A DNA stretch of 19,565 nt, taken from contig JAGXII010000226.1 in NCBI GenBank assembly GCA_024635735.1, positions 1 through 19,565 on the forward strand, in the 5' to 3' direction. The DNA comes from Christiangramia sp. (lineage in GTDB: Bacteria; Bacteroidota; Bacteroidia; Flavobacteriales; Flavobacteriaceae). The position numbers and the translations under genes are program-made. Positions within the stretch are counted from its first letter, which is position 1. The number at the start of each line of letters is the position of its first letter. Positions 1 through 7,106 of this stretch are shown here, in pieces. Under the pieces are notes generated by a model. The model made no database searches and was not told the origin of the DNA. It was given only the letters and a program-made list of their open reading frames with translations.

Positions 1-29
1 CGGCAGCGTCAGATGTGTATAAGAGACAG
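1..29 (+). other. Untrimmed Nextera transposase adapter (artefact)
   Basis: Bases 1-29 match the last 29 bases of the Nextera read-1 adapter. They include the whole 19-base Tn5 mosaic end at 11-29 (AGATGTGTATAAGAGACAG). This is library-preparation sequence left on the contig edge, not a genomic transposon end: it stops abruptly at base 30, where ordinary coding sequence begins, and no transposase is nearby. The GTG at 15 opens an apparent reading frame whose first five codons are adapter-derived. Confidence 0.97.
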
Positions 30-920
30 GCCCCTGATGCTTCCTATTATTTATTCAGGACAGAAGTGGTATCTTCAGAAACTCCGGTTGAAGAAAGTTA
101 CTGGGTAGAAGCTGCGGAAAGGGCAGATAGCCTTGGTGTTGATATTATAAACTCCTCCCTTAGTTATCTTTTTTTTGATAACCCTGCCTATAACTATTCT
201 CCTGAAGAATTAAACGGAAAAACCGCCTTTGTTTCCCGTGGCGCCAATATAGCCAGCGAAAAAGGAATTCTCGTAGTAGTTTCTGCAGGTAACAGCGGGG
301 AAGAAGACTATCCCGGCGTAGGAGCTCCTGCTGATGCATATGTGCTCACCGTTGGCGCTGTAGATCCAGATGAAGTTTATGCAGCTTTTAGTTCCACAGG
401 GCCTACTGCAGATGGCCGTATAAAACCTGACGTGATGGCTCAGGGAATTAATGTCTCTGCCGTTAATGAATCAGGGGAACTTGTCTCAGTAGCCGGAACG
501 TCGTTTTCCTCTCCTCTTACGGCCGGATCGATTGCTAGTTTCTGGCAGGCAATTCCATCTTATAGAAATACTGAAATTATGGATCTGGTTAAAAGATCTG
601 CCTCACAATATAATAATCCGGACAATTTATTTGGTTACGGAATTCCGGATTTCAAAAAATCCCTGGAACTGGTATTTGGCATTCAACAAAGTATTGGCGA
701 GTTTGCAGTTTCACCGAATCCTGTAGAAGACCTCATGTATATTCAGAATACTAATTCTGACCCATACAGGTTAAGCCTTTTTGATCCTTCAGGGCGGAAG
801 ATTCTTCAACAAAATAATGATGATTACAAAATTGACCTTTCAGGTTTTTCAAGAGGAATATATATTGCTATGTTTGAACAAAATAATCAGAAAGAATCTC
901 TTCTTATTATAAAAAAGTAA
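30..920 (+). CDS. Subtilisin-like S8 serine peptidase with T9SS sorting domain, 3' part only
   Basis: This is a secreted subtilase. The fragment has 296 genomic residues and its 5' end is lost at the contig edge; the GTG start at 15 lies in adapter and is false. Numbering from the first genomic residue, the oxyanion-hole Asn lies in SAGN (about 85-88), and the catalytic Ser is S158 in GTSFSSP. The catalytic Asp and His should lie upstream and are missing. Residues about 223-296 (from SPNPVEDLMYI through LSGFSRGIYIAMF to a lysine-ended tail) form a typical type A T9SS C-terminal sorting domain, so the mature enzyme is expected to cross the outer membrane and be cell-surface bound or released. 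Its TAA stop shares one base with the next gene's ATG, which suggests translational coupling. The substrate cannot be told. Confidence 0.93.
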   Translation, partial: APDASYYLFRTEVVSSETPVEESYWVEAAERADSLGVDIINSSLSYLFFDNPAYNYSPEELNGKTAFVSRGANIASEKGILVVVSAGNSGEEDYPGVGAPADAYVLTVGAVDPDEVYAAFSSTGPTADGRIKPDVMAQGINVSAVNESGELVSVAGTSFSSPLTAGSIASFWQAIPSYRNTEIMDLVKRSASQYNNPDNLFGYGIPDFKKSLELVFGIQQSIGEFAVSPNPVEDLMYIQNTNSDPYRLSLFDPSGRKILQQNNDDYKIDLSGFSRGIYIAMFEQNNQKESLLIIKK

Positions 921-1861
921 TGACCAACAGAATCACACAACTCTTCGATATAGAATATCCGCTTATTCAGGCAGGAATGGTATGGGCAAGCGGCTGGAAA
1001 CTCGCCAGCGCGGTTGCAAATGCGGGTGGCCTTGGAATAATAGGTTCGGGATCTATGTACCCGGAAATACTCAGGGAGCATATTCAGAAATGTAAAAAAG
1101 CCACCAACAAGCCCTTTGCCGTGAATGTTCCCATGTTGTATCCCGATCTTGAGAAAATAATGGATATTATAATTGAAGAAGAGGTGAAGATCGTTTTCAC
1201 TTCTGCCGGAAATCCTAAAGTCTGGACTAAACATTTGCAGGATCATGGTATTAAGGTGGTACATGTGGTAAGCAGTGTGAAATTTGCAATGAAATCTGAG
1301 GAAGCCGGTGTAGATGCCGTAGTGGCTGAAGGTTTTGAAGCAGGCGGTCATAACGGTCGTGATGAGACTACCACTTTTACGCTCATTCCAATGGTAAAAG
1401 AAAAAATATCTATTCCTTTGATAGCCGCCGGGGGGATAGCAACAGGTCATGGAATGCTTGCCGCTATGGTTCTGGGTGCAGATGCCGTCCAGATAGGTAG
1501 TCGTTTTGTGGCCAGTCCGGAAGCTTCATCTCATCAAAAATTCAAAGAGATGGTAGTTAATGCCCAGGAAGGAGATACCGTTCTTACTCTAAAGGAACTT
1601 GCTCCTGTAAGATTGCTGAAAAATAAATTCTACGAAGACATTCAACAGCTTTACTCCAAAGCTCCAACAAAAGAAGATCTTGTTGAATTATTGGGGCGGG
1701 CAAGAGCTAAAAAAGGGATGTTTGAAGGCGACCTTGATGAAGGTGAGCTTGAAATTGGACAAATTAGCGGACTTATTCATGAAATAAAACCTGCAGCTGA
1801 AATTGTAAAAGAAATTGTTACAGAATTTGAAGAAGCCAAAAAAGAGGTCACTCAGTTTTAA
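920..1861 (+). CDS. FMN-dependent nitronate monooxygenase / FabK-like enoyl-ACP reductase family protein
   Basis: This 313-residue cytoplasmic TIM-barrel flavoenzyme belongs to the 2-nitropropane dioxygenase/FabK superfamily. What is visible: an N-terminal YPLIQAGM segment (13-20), AGGLGIIGSG (35-44), an EGFEAGGHNG motif with the likely active-site His at 144, the phosphate-binding AAGGIATG (169-176), and GADAVQIGSRF. The start and overall layout recall FabK (enoyl-ACP reductase II), but family members annotated as nitronate monooxygenase share the same motifs, so the substrate is left open: enoyl-ACP with NAD(P)H, or alkyl nitronates with O2. The ATG overlaps the upstream protease stop as TAATG. 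Its TAA stop overlaps the stop of the convergent DUF922 gene by four bases, leaving no room for an intergenic terminator. Confidence 0.88.
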   Translation: MTNRITQLFDIEYPLIQAGMVWASGWKLASAVANAGGLGIIGSGSMYPEILREHIQKCKKATNKPFAVNVPMLYPDLEKIMDIIIEEEVKIVFTSAGNPKVWTKHLQDHGIKVVHVVSSVKFAMKSEEAGVDAVVAEGFEAGGHNGRDETTTFTLIPMVKEKISIPLIAAGGIATGHGMLAAMVLGADAVQIGSRFVASPEASSHQKFKEMVVNAQEGDTVLTLKELAPVRLLKNKFYEDIQQLYSKAPTKEDLVELLGRARAKKGMFEGDLDEGELEIGQISGLIHEIKPAAEIVKEIVTEFEEAKKEVTQF

Positions 1862-2406
1862 AGATCGAAGTCCTTTAGCTTTTCCAATTCCATAGCAACA
1901 AATTTTCTCCAGCGATATTCGGCCGGCTTATTTTCACTATGTTGGGTTTCTGCATCAAACTTCTTTTGCATCGCGGTTCTTTCAGCTTCAATGCGATTAT
2001 AAATCTTTTTAAGATCTCCTCTAATATTACTTCCGGGTTGATATTCGCTTAAAGCCTTTCGCAATTTCCGGGCATGAAGTTCTGAAATATCAAAATGAAG
2101 CTGTTCATGAGCGAGCAGGTAATCCCTGTCTTCGATCTCCTCTTTCACCCAGGAGCGATTCGGGTAAAAATTACTGCTCACCTCATTTTCTAATACCGGC
2201 TTACCGGAAGCAGTGCTGTAATTCCATGTATAACTAATCCCGGAATTGGTATTTGCAGAAAAAGAACTGGATTCATCAGGTGCCGCGCGAAAATCTTCCC
2301 AGTTCAAAGTCCTAATTGAACTCCAACTTATTTTTTCACTGTTATCCTGAGCAAAAAGTAAATTTCCGCTTAAGACAAGAAAAAATATAAATAAGGATCT
2401 ATTCAT
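1858..2406 (-). CDS. Secreted DUF922 family protein, putative HExxH zinc protease
   Basis: This is a 182-residue exported protein. An ATG at 2406 is chosen because it gives a clean signal peptide (MNRSLFIFFLVLSGNLLFAQ, cleavage after about residue 20). The frame stays open upstream to 2508, but that stretch overlaps osmC and has no export signal at its front. HEQLH at 100-104 is an HExxH zinc/catalytic motif, and a later His at 156 in a FDAETQH context is a plausible third ligand, as in the DUF922 family of secreted zinc-dependent proteases. Activity is inferred. It is the last gene of the guaA-LysM-osmC series, starting 8 bases inside osmC's end, and it ends tail to tail with the flavoenzyme gene using the shared TTAA. 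Confidence 0.8.
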   Translation of the reverse strand: MNRSLFIFFLVLSGNLLFAQDNSEKISWSSIRTLNWEDFRAAPDESSSFSANTNSGISYTWNYSTASGKPVLENEVSSNFYPNRSWVKEEIEDRDYLLAHEQLHFDISELHARKLRKALSEYQPGSNIRGDLKKIYNRIEAERTAMQKKFDAETQHSENKPAEYRWRKFVAMELEKLKDFDL

Positions 2407-2803
2407 GAAAATTGAAAGAAAATACCTTTTCAATATCGGGATGTAGGCTGTAAAGTACAGGACAATTTCTTGCAATATTCTCAAGAATCCTGTTTTCCTT
2501 TTCGCCATAAGATTTTGGAAAATCGATATTCACATCGATCCTTGAAATTCTTCGTGGATCAGAAGCCATAGTTTTTGTGACTTCCGCTTTGGTCCCTTTT
2601 AAATCAAGATCCATAGCTTCAGTCTTTATCCCCATTACGGTAAGCATACAGGTTGCAAGAGCCGTAGCAACGGTATCTGTAGGAGAAAAAGCTTCACCCT
2701 TACCATGATTATCCACAGGAGCGTCGGTAATCATCTTTTTACCGCTCTGCAGATGTTCAGACTCAGTCCTTAATTCTCCCTGATAAATTACTTTTGATGT
2801 CAT
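2399..2803 (-). CDS. OsmC/Ohr family protein
   Basis: This 134-residue cytoplasmic protein has the usual OsmC-family length. It carries the two redox cysteines of the family: C52 in ATALATCMLTVMG, where the peroxidatic Cys starts the central helix, and C114 in IARNCPVLYSL. OsmC/Ohr proteins reduce organic hydroperoxides using a small thiol or lipoylated partner; the exact subfamily (OsmC, Ohr or YhfA-like) cannot be fixed by eye. The start MTSKVIYQGELRTE fits the family, although it makes the first 41 bases overlap the 3' end of the LysM gene. It therefore depends on the upstream message, and coupled translation is likely. A bacillithiol gene lies about 6 kb away, so a thiol reductant is available in this organism. 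Confidence 0.9.
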   Translation of the reverse strand: MTSKVIYQGELRTESEHLQSGKKMITDAPVDNHGKGEAFSPTDTVATALATCMLTVMGIKTEAMDLDLKGTKAEVTKTMASDPRRISRIDVNIDFPKSYGEKENRILENIARNCPVLYSLHPDIEKVFSFNFHE

Positions 2804-4748
2804 TGGCCTTGCTTATGATTAGATCCTCATTTAATTGCAAAATATAAATTGCATCATTAGTATACCCTCCTCCATTGACATTAGGCATATAATGGAATTT
2901 ATTCTCATAATATTCTGTATATCCCGGGAATTTTTCGAAAGATTGATACAGATTTTCTGCAGTAGCGAGCCTCAATAAGACGTCAAGAGTTAAATCATAT
3001 CCTCTAAGCGCGTATTGATTAGGTGTAGTACTAAATCTCGCTTTATAAGCATCTATAAAATCTTTGGAAGTTTCAGAATCAAACTCTTTATCTACTGAAG
3101 GATAATGAAATTTAAGCTTGCCAAGGTGATTATTAGAAATGATATCACTCTCGTAAGCATTATTCTTATTAGTAGTAAGCAGGGTTATGTCAAAATCCCG
3201 TGCAAGTCTGTTCAATGCTGAAGTAGCACTGCTTACAACATTTAAATTATCTGATTCCAGAATTACCCAGTTAGGTTTCCCGGGCGTCAACATAGTAGTA
3301 AGTTTATCATCAGCTACAAAATTATCTGTGGGGTTCAGAAATCTCGCCGATGGCACCATATTACTGAGTTGATTTTTAACCTGGAAATTTTTTCCGTCTG
3401 CAACAATAATCACATTTTTACCGGCAGAATTCCTGGCTATATAATTCAGCATCGCTTCCTGCATAATCTCATCGGTGGGACGGGATTGAAAAAGATTCTT
3501 ATACCCTCTCATACTGCGGTTTGAAAGCGGGTTTATTACAGGGATATTCTGCCTTTCCAGTCTGGATGCCGCAGCTTCACTGGTGGTTTGTAACAAAGGT
3601 CCAATCACGGCATCTACATTACTGAAATTATGGGTATTGATTATATTAGCAACTTCAGCTGCATTCTGTTTGGTATCATAAACCTTCAAATTTGTTGAAA
3701 TTCCTAAAGATTTAGCCTCATCCAGAGCCATTAAAACTCCACTATAAAAATCGAGAGAAATTCTAACAACACGCTCATTTAGAATAACATTCCTGTATGT
3801 ATCCAGAGAATCCTCTTCAATTTTATTTAAATGATAAGGCAGTAAAAGAACTATATTTTTAGTATCTAAATTGCTAATAGAAGTTTTAAGGTCTGTTTTC
3901 GTTTCTACCATTCCCTTATAATCCAATGCGCTTTCAGTAAGAGCTTCAGAACCTTCTGCAGCAGGAACTTTTAAAACCATTCCAGATTTAAGCCCATCTT
4001 CCAGAGCCGGATTCAGACTTTTCAAAGAGTCCTGACTTACTCCGAAACGCTGTGATAAACTAAACAAGGTTTCGCGAGGTTTAACTTCGTAAAAACTAAA
4101 TCTTTCGTCTGTAATTATTACAGGTTCATCTTTTAATACATTGGTTCCCACCCTGATCATCATACCTGACTGAAGAACTTCCACTTGCGGATTCATCTCA
4201 TTAAGCTCCTTCACCGTCATTCCATATTTCCTGGCAATACCGTATTTGGTTTCTTTTGGAAGTACAATATGTTCTCTGGTTTTTGAATATTTCTGGGGCT
4301 CGGTTTTCTGAGCTACCCTTGAGATCGTTTGAACCACTTTAGGTGCCTCGCTGGTTTTCACCGGGATCCTGATCAACTCTCCACTCTGGAGTTCCTTGGA
4401 ATAAAGCTGTTTATTATATCGCTTTATATCTTCAATACTCACATCATATTGTTTGGAAAGGCTATATAAAGTTTCCTTTTTCTCTACCCGATGTTCTTTA
4501 AATTCCATTGACGAAGAATCATCAGCACTTTGCTTATCCTCAACAGGTATAACAAGTTTTTCATTCACACCAATCCCCTTCCGGGCATCAGGGTTGTATT
4601 TGTAAATGTCCTCTTCATCAATATTATATTCCTGAGAAATACTAAAAACCGTCTCCCCCTTTTTTACCGTATGATATTTATAGGCCTGTGCATTGGCAGA
4701 GCCGCTATAAATCTGGAAAAGAAAACATATTACAAATAGGTACTTCAT
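2763..4748 (-). CDS. LysM-repeat envelope protein with C-terminal type 1 periplasmic-binding-protein-like domain
   Basis: This 661-residue exported protein has a signal peptide at 1-21 (MKYLFVICFLFQIYSGSANAQ). Four LysM domains follow at about 24-69, 85-130, 159-201 and 218-262, each with the pattern xVKxGETxxSIxxxY...N...L..G..L.IP. Residues about 297-650 resemble type 1 periplasmic-binding proteins (Peripla_BP_6): an opening NIVLLLPY strand, YSGVLMALDEA, VDAVIGPLL, IPVINPLSN and a late YDLTLDVLLRLA. LysM domains bind glycan of peptidoglycan or chitin. The binding-protein fold could sense a ligand or act like the LpoA activator of penicillin-binding proteins; this is inference, and no transporter genes are adjacent. 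The ATG lies 31 bases after the guaA stop on the same strand, so co-transcription with guaA is likely. Confidence 0.87.
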   Translation of the reverse strand: MKYLFVICFLFQIYSGSANAQAYKYHTVKKGETVFSISQEYNIDEEDIYKYNPDARKGIGVNEKLVIPVEDKQSADDSSSMEFKEHRVEKKETLYSLSKQYDVSIEDIKRYNKQLYSKELQSGELIRIPVKTSEAPKVVQTISRVAQKTEPQKYSKTREHIVLPKETKYGIARKYGMTVKELNEMNPQVEVLQSGMMIRVGTNVLKDEPVIITDERFSFYEVKPRETLFSLSQRFGVSQDSLKSLNPALEDGLKSGMVLKVPAAEGSEALTESALDYKGMVETKTDLKTSISNLDTKNIVLLLPYHLNKIEEDSLDTYRNVILNERVVRISLDFYSGVLMALDEAKSLGISTNLKVYDTKQNAAEVANIINTHNFSNVDAVIGPLLQTTSEAAASRLERQNIPVINPLSNRSMRGYKNLFQSRPTDEIMQEAMLNYIARNSAGKNVIIVADGKNFQVKNQLSNMVPSARFLNPTDNFVADDKLTTMLTPGKPNWVILESDNLNVVSSATSALNRLARDFDITLLTTNKNNAYESDIISNNHLGKLKFHYPSVDKEFDSETSKDFIDAYKARFSTTPNQYALRGYDLTLDVLLRLATAENLYQSFEKFPGYTEYYENKFHYMPNVNGGGYTNDAIYILQLNEDLIISKANDIKSNLSGRIKD

Positions 4749-4779
4749 TTTAATTTTTTTAAGTTGAATTGGACTTTAA

Positions 4780-6309
4780 TTATTCCCATTCTATGGTTGC
4801 AGGTGGTTTGGAGCTTATATCATACACCACTCTATTAACGCCTTTAACCCGGTTTATTATTGTGTTGGAAGTTTTCTGAAGGAATTCATAAGGTAAATTC
4901 ACCCAGTCGGCAGTCATTCCGTCTGTAGATTCCACAGCTCTTAAAGCCACTACCTGTTCATAGGTTCTTTCATCTCCCATTACTCCTACAGATTGAACTG
5001 GCAACAGGATCGCTCCCGCCTGCCAGACTTTATCATAAAGCATCCAGTCTCTCAATCCCTGAATAAAGATATGGTCTACTTCCTGTAGAATTCTAACTTT
5101 TTCAGCGGTAATATCTCCCAGAATCCTGATTGCTAAACCTGGTCCCGGAAATGGATGTCTTCCAAGCAATTCTTTATCTATTCCAAGTTCCTTCCCTACT
5201 CTTCTTACCTCATCTTTAAAAAGCATTCGTAAAGGCTCCACCACTTTCAATTTCATAAAATCGGGCAATCCACCAACATTATGATGTGATTTGATAGTGA
5301 CTGAAGGTCCGTTTACCGATACAGATTCAATAACATCGGGATAAATCGTTCCCTGGGCCAGAAAAGTTACATTCTTAATGTGATGTGCTTCATCGTCAAA
5401 AACTTCAATAAAGGTATTTCCTATGGATTTTCGCTTTTCTTCAGGATCACTCAATCCTTTCAGAGCATCCAAAAAACGTGCCGAAGCATCCACTCCTTTT
5501 ACGTTTAGCCCCATATGTTTATATTGATCCAGAACACTTTCAAATTCGTTCTTTCTAAGTAAACCGTTATTTACGAAAATACAGTAGAGATTTTCTCCTA
5601 TGGCTTTATTAAGCAAAACGGCAGCCACAGTGGAGTCAACCCCCCCACTTAAACCTAAGACTACCTTATCATTTCCTATCTTTTCCTTTAATTCAGAAAC
5701 AGTGATATCAACAAAAGCTCCCGGAGTCCAGGTTTGTTTTGTTCCTGCGATCTTTACAAGAAAGTTTTCCAGTAATTGTTTTCCATCTGTTGAATGGTAA
5801 ACTTCAGGATGAAATTGAATTGCAAAAGTCTCTTCTCCTTCAATACGGTAAGCGGCATTCAACACATCTGAAGTACTCGCAAGTCTAACCGCATTTTCCG
5901 GAAGATCCTTTATAGTATCGCTATGACTCATCCAAACCTGAGAATTTTCCTTGATATTCTCAAATAAAGGTTCCGCATCTTTAATCACAGAAAGATTAGC
6001 TCTACCAAATTCACGGCTTCCTTAAGGTTCAACTTTTCCGCCATTGAAATGAGCCAGATATTGAGCTCCGTAACAAACAGCCAGTACCGGAAATTTCCCA
6101 CGAATCTTTGTAAGATCGGGATGCGGTGCATCTTCTGCTCTTACCGAAAAAGGACTTCCCGAAAGAATTACTGCTTTAAATCCCGAAAGATCTTCAGGAA
6201 TCTTGTTATAAGGATAGATCTCGCAGAATATATTTAATTCTCTAACTCGTCTTGCGATAAGTTGAGTGTACTGCGAGCCAAAATCTAGGATAAGGACGTT
6301 GTTTTGCAT
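4780..6309 (-). pseudogene. guaA: GMP synthase (glutamine-hydrolysing), interrupted by an in-frame TAA
   Basis: GuaA converts XMP, ATP and glutamine to GMP, the last step of de novo guanine nucleotide synthesis. Read through the stop, the gene has 509 codons, the normal length. The class I glutaminase domain has nucleophile C79 (AVCYGAQYL) and His/Glu 167/169 in FHPEV. The ATP pyrophosphatase P-loop SGGVDS is at 221-226, and the dimer domain ends in the usual IEWE. Codon 96 (6022-6024) is TAA; the frame is unchanged on both sides, reading KVEP-stop-GSREFGRANLS, where relatives have a Ser. A single base change from TCA would explain it. The break falls inside the glutaminase domain, not at the domain border of naturally split archaeal GuaA, so it is a nonsense mutation or a sequence error. 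The ATG at 6309 is preferred to a TTG at 6315 that lies in a -7 box. Confidence 0.93.
6022..6024 (-). other. In-frame TAA inside guaA (codon 96)
   Basis: The codons read CCT TAA GGA AGC CGT GAA on the minus strand. Flanking protein sequence aligns with GuaA in the same frame on both sides, so this is a substitution and not an indel. Bases 6019-6030 contain no long homopolymer that would favour a length error. Confidence 0.9.
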
Positions 6310-6312
6310 GTG

Positions 6313-6320
6313 CAAAAATA
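6313..6320 (-). promoter_or_regulatory. TAnnTTTG -7 element for guaA operon
   Basis: The minus strand reads TATTTTTG followed by CAC and the guaA ATG. It is an exact match to the Bacteroidota -7 consensus TAnnTTTG. Only three bases separate it from the ATG, so if used it would make a nearly leaderless message. No TTG -33 element is seen at the expected spacing, which lowers confidence. Confidence 0.5.
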
Positions 6321-6434
6321 GGAATTTGAGGCTAAAATAAAACCCGGGAAAGAATTAAATTTTCCTTCCGGAAGTTCAGACATTTAAGAGTCAATATTAA
6401 AAGAAAAAAGGAAAGGTTTCAGGAAGAATAATTA

Positions 6435-6467
6435 AAAACCTCATAATTCTAGGAACTATGAGGTTTT
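6435..6467 (-). terminator. Rho-independent terminator after the DUF4440 gene
   Basis: An 11-bp perfect inverted repeat pairs AAAACCTCATA (6435-6445) with TATGAGGTTTT (6457-6467) around an 11-base loop. Read on the minus strand it ends in a T-rich run (TTTTTAAT) and lies about 30 bases past the stop of the small exported protein gene. The A/T-flanked stem could also stop transcription on the plus strand. The remaining 6316-6498 intergenic sequence holds only this and the guaA -7 box. Confidence 0.85.
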
Positions 6468-6498
6468 CTTCTGGTTGGTTAGTAATTGACTTAGTTAA

Positions 6499-6960
6499 TT
6501 AGTTAGAAGGGCCTGAATTTGAAGTGCTTATTACATCACGATAAACTTTCCAGTCTCCTTTTTCTTTTTTCCATAAAGTGGCATAATTACCGTAATCCAC
6601 TTTTTGGCCATCCGGAGTATGAACTTCATAATTACCCAGTTCATATGCGTAATTTCCAAAATTCATTACTTCATCTGTATTGATTATAAGTTTCATCCCA
6701 TTTTCTGCCATTGGTTTATGAGCAGCTATTATAGCGGCACGTCCGCTTAATGGTTCTTTCCCTGATAATTTCATCATCGCTTCTTCAGCGAAAAAGCTTC
6801 CAAAGGCTTCAAAGTCGCCAGCTGACATTGCCTCTTCCATCTTTTGTGAACTTTCTTCCAGTTCAGCTTTTACTTTTGCCGAAGATTTATCAGAAGTTTG
6901 AGCATTACCGGTATACATAAATAGAAATGCTGCAGATAATAGAAATAATACTTTTTTCAT
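6499..6960 (-). CDS. Exported DUF4440/SnoaL-like (NTF2-fold) protein
   Basis: This is a 153-residue protein with a clear signal peptide (MKKVLFLLSAAFLFMYTGNAQ, about 1-21), so it should act in the periplasm or outside the cell. The mature part has the layout of DUF4440/YybH-like members of the NTF2/SnoaL fold: a helical start (VKAELEESSQKMEEAMSAGD) followed by FGSFFAEEAMMKLSGKEPLSGRAA, then strands ending in GDWKVYRDVIS. The ligand or reaction is unknown for most such proteins, and nothing here resolves it. It appears monocistronic: a terminator lies downstream, and 146 bases separate it from the neighbouring decarboxylase. No confident promoter box was found in that gap. Confidence 0.82.
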   Translation of the reverse strand: MKKVLFLLSAAFLFMYTGNAQTSDKSSAKVKAELEESSQKMEEAMSAGDFEAFGSFFAEEAMMKLSGKEPLSGRAAIIAAHKPMAENGMKLIINTDEVMNFGNYAYELGNYEVHTPDGQKVDYGNYATLWKKEKGDWKVYRDVISTSNSGPSN

Positions 6961-7032
6961 AATTCCAGTTTATTGATTAGTTAATATACCCCAGAACATA
7001 TAAGTTGAAAATAATATAATTGAGGGCCATTT

Positions 7033-7063
7033 GTGAAAAGTAGGGTGCCAAAGGCTTTTTCAC
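7033..7063 (-). repeat. Imperfect inverted repeat downstream of the decarboxylase gene
   Basis: GTGAAAAG at 7033-7040 can pair with CTTTTTCAC at 7055-7063, giving 8 bp with one bulged base. It lies about 45 bases past the decarboxylase stop and could end the bshC-decarboxylase message, but it lacks a following T run on the minus strand. I see nothing else in 6961-7106. Confidence 0.35.
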
Positions 7064-7106
7064 TAATGTGAATATACAAAAATTCTTATAAGTTACTGAA
7101 TTATAA

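Noticed and set aside
11..29. Tn5 mosaic-end sequence that might mark a genomic transposon
   Set aside because: It is flanked by the rest of the Nextera adapter and sits exactly at the contig edge, with no transposase or second end; library artefact.
887..1450. Long minus-strand open frame opposite the flavoenzyme gene
   Set aside because: It is antisense to a well-supported gene, its product has no recognisable domain, and its composition is that of a shadow frame.
2407..2508. Upstream extension of the DUF922 frame (34 extra residues)
   Set aside because: It overlaps osmC coding sequence and would bury the clear signal peptide that begins at 2406.
6022..6024. Programmed stop-codon readthrough or selenocysteine-like recoding in guaA
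   Set aside because: TAA is not a selenocysteine codon, no recoding structure is evident nearby, and relatives have an ordinary Ser here; a base error or nonsense change is simpler.
4780..6309. Split two-subunit GMP synthase as found in archaea
   Set aside because: The break is inside the glutaminase domain between the Cys and His/Glu of the triad and in one frame; natural splits separate glutaminase from synthetase.
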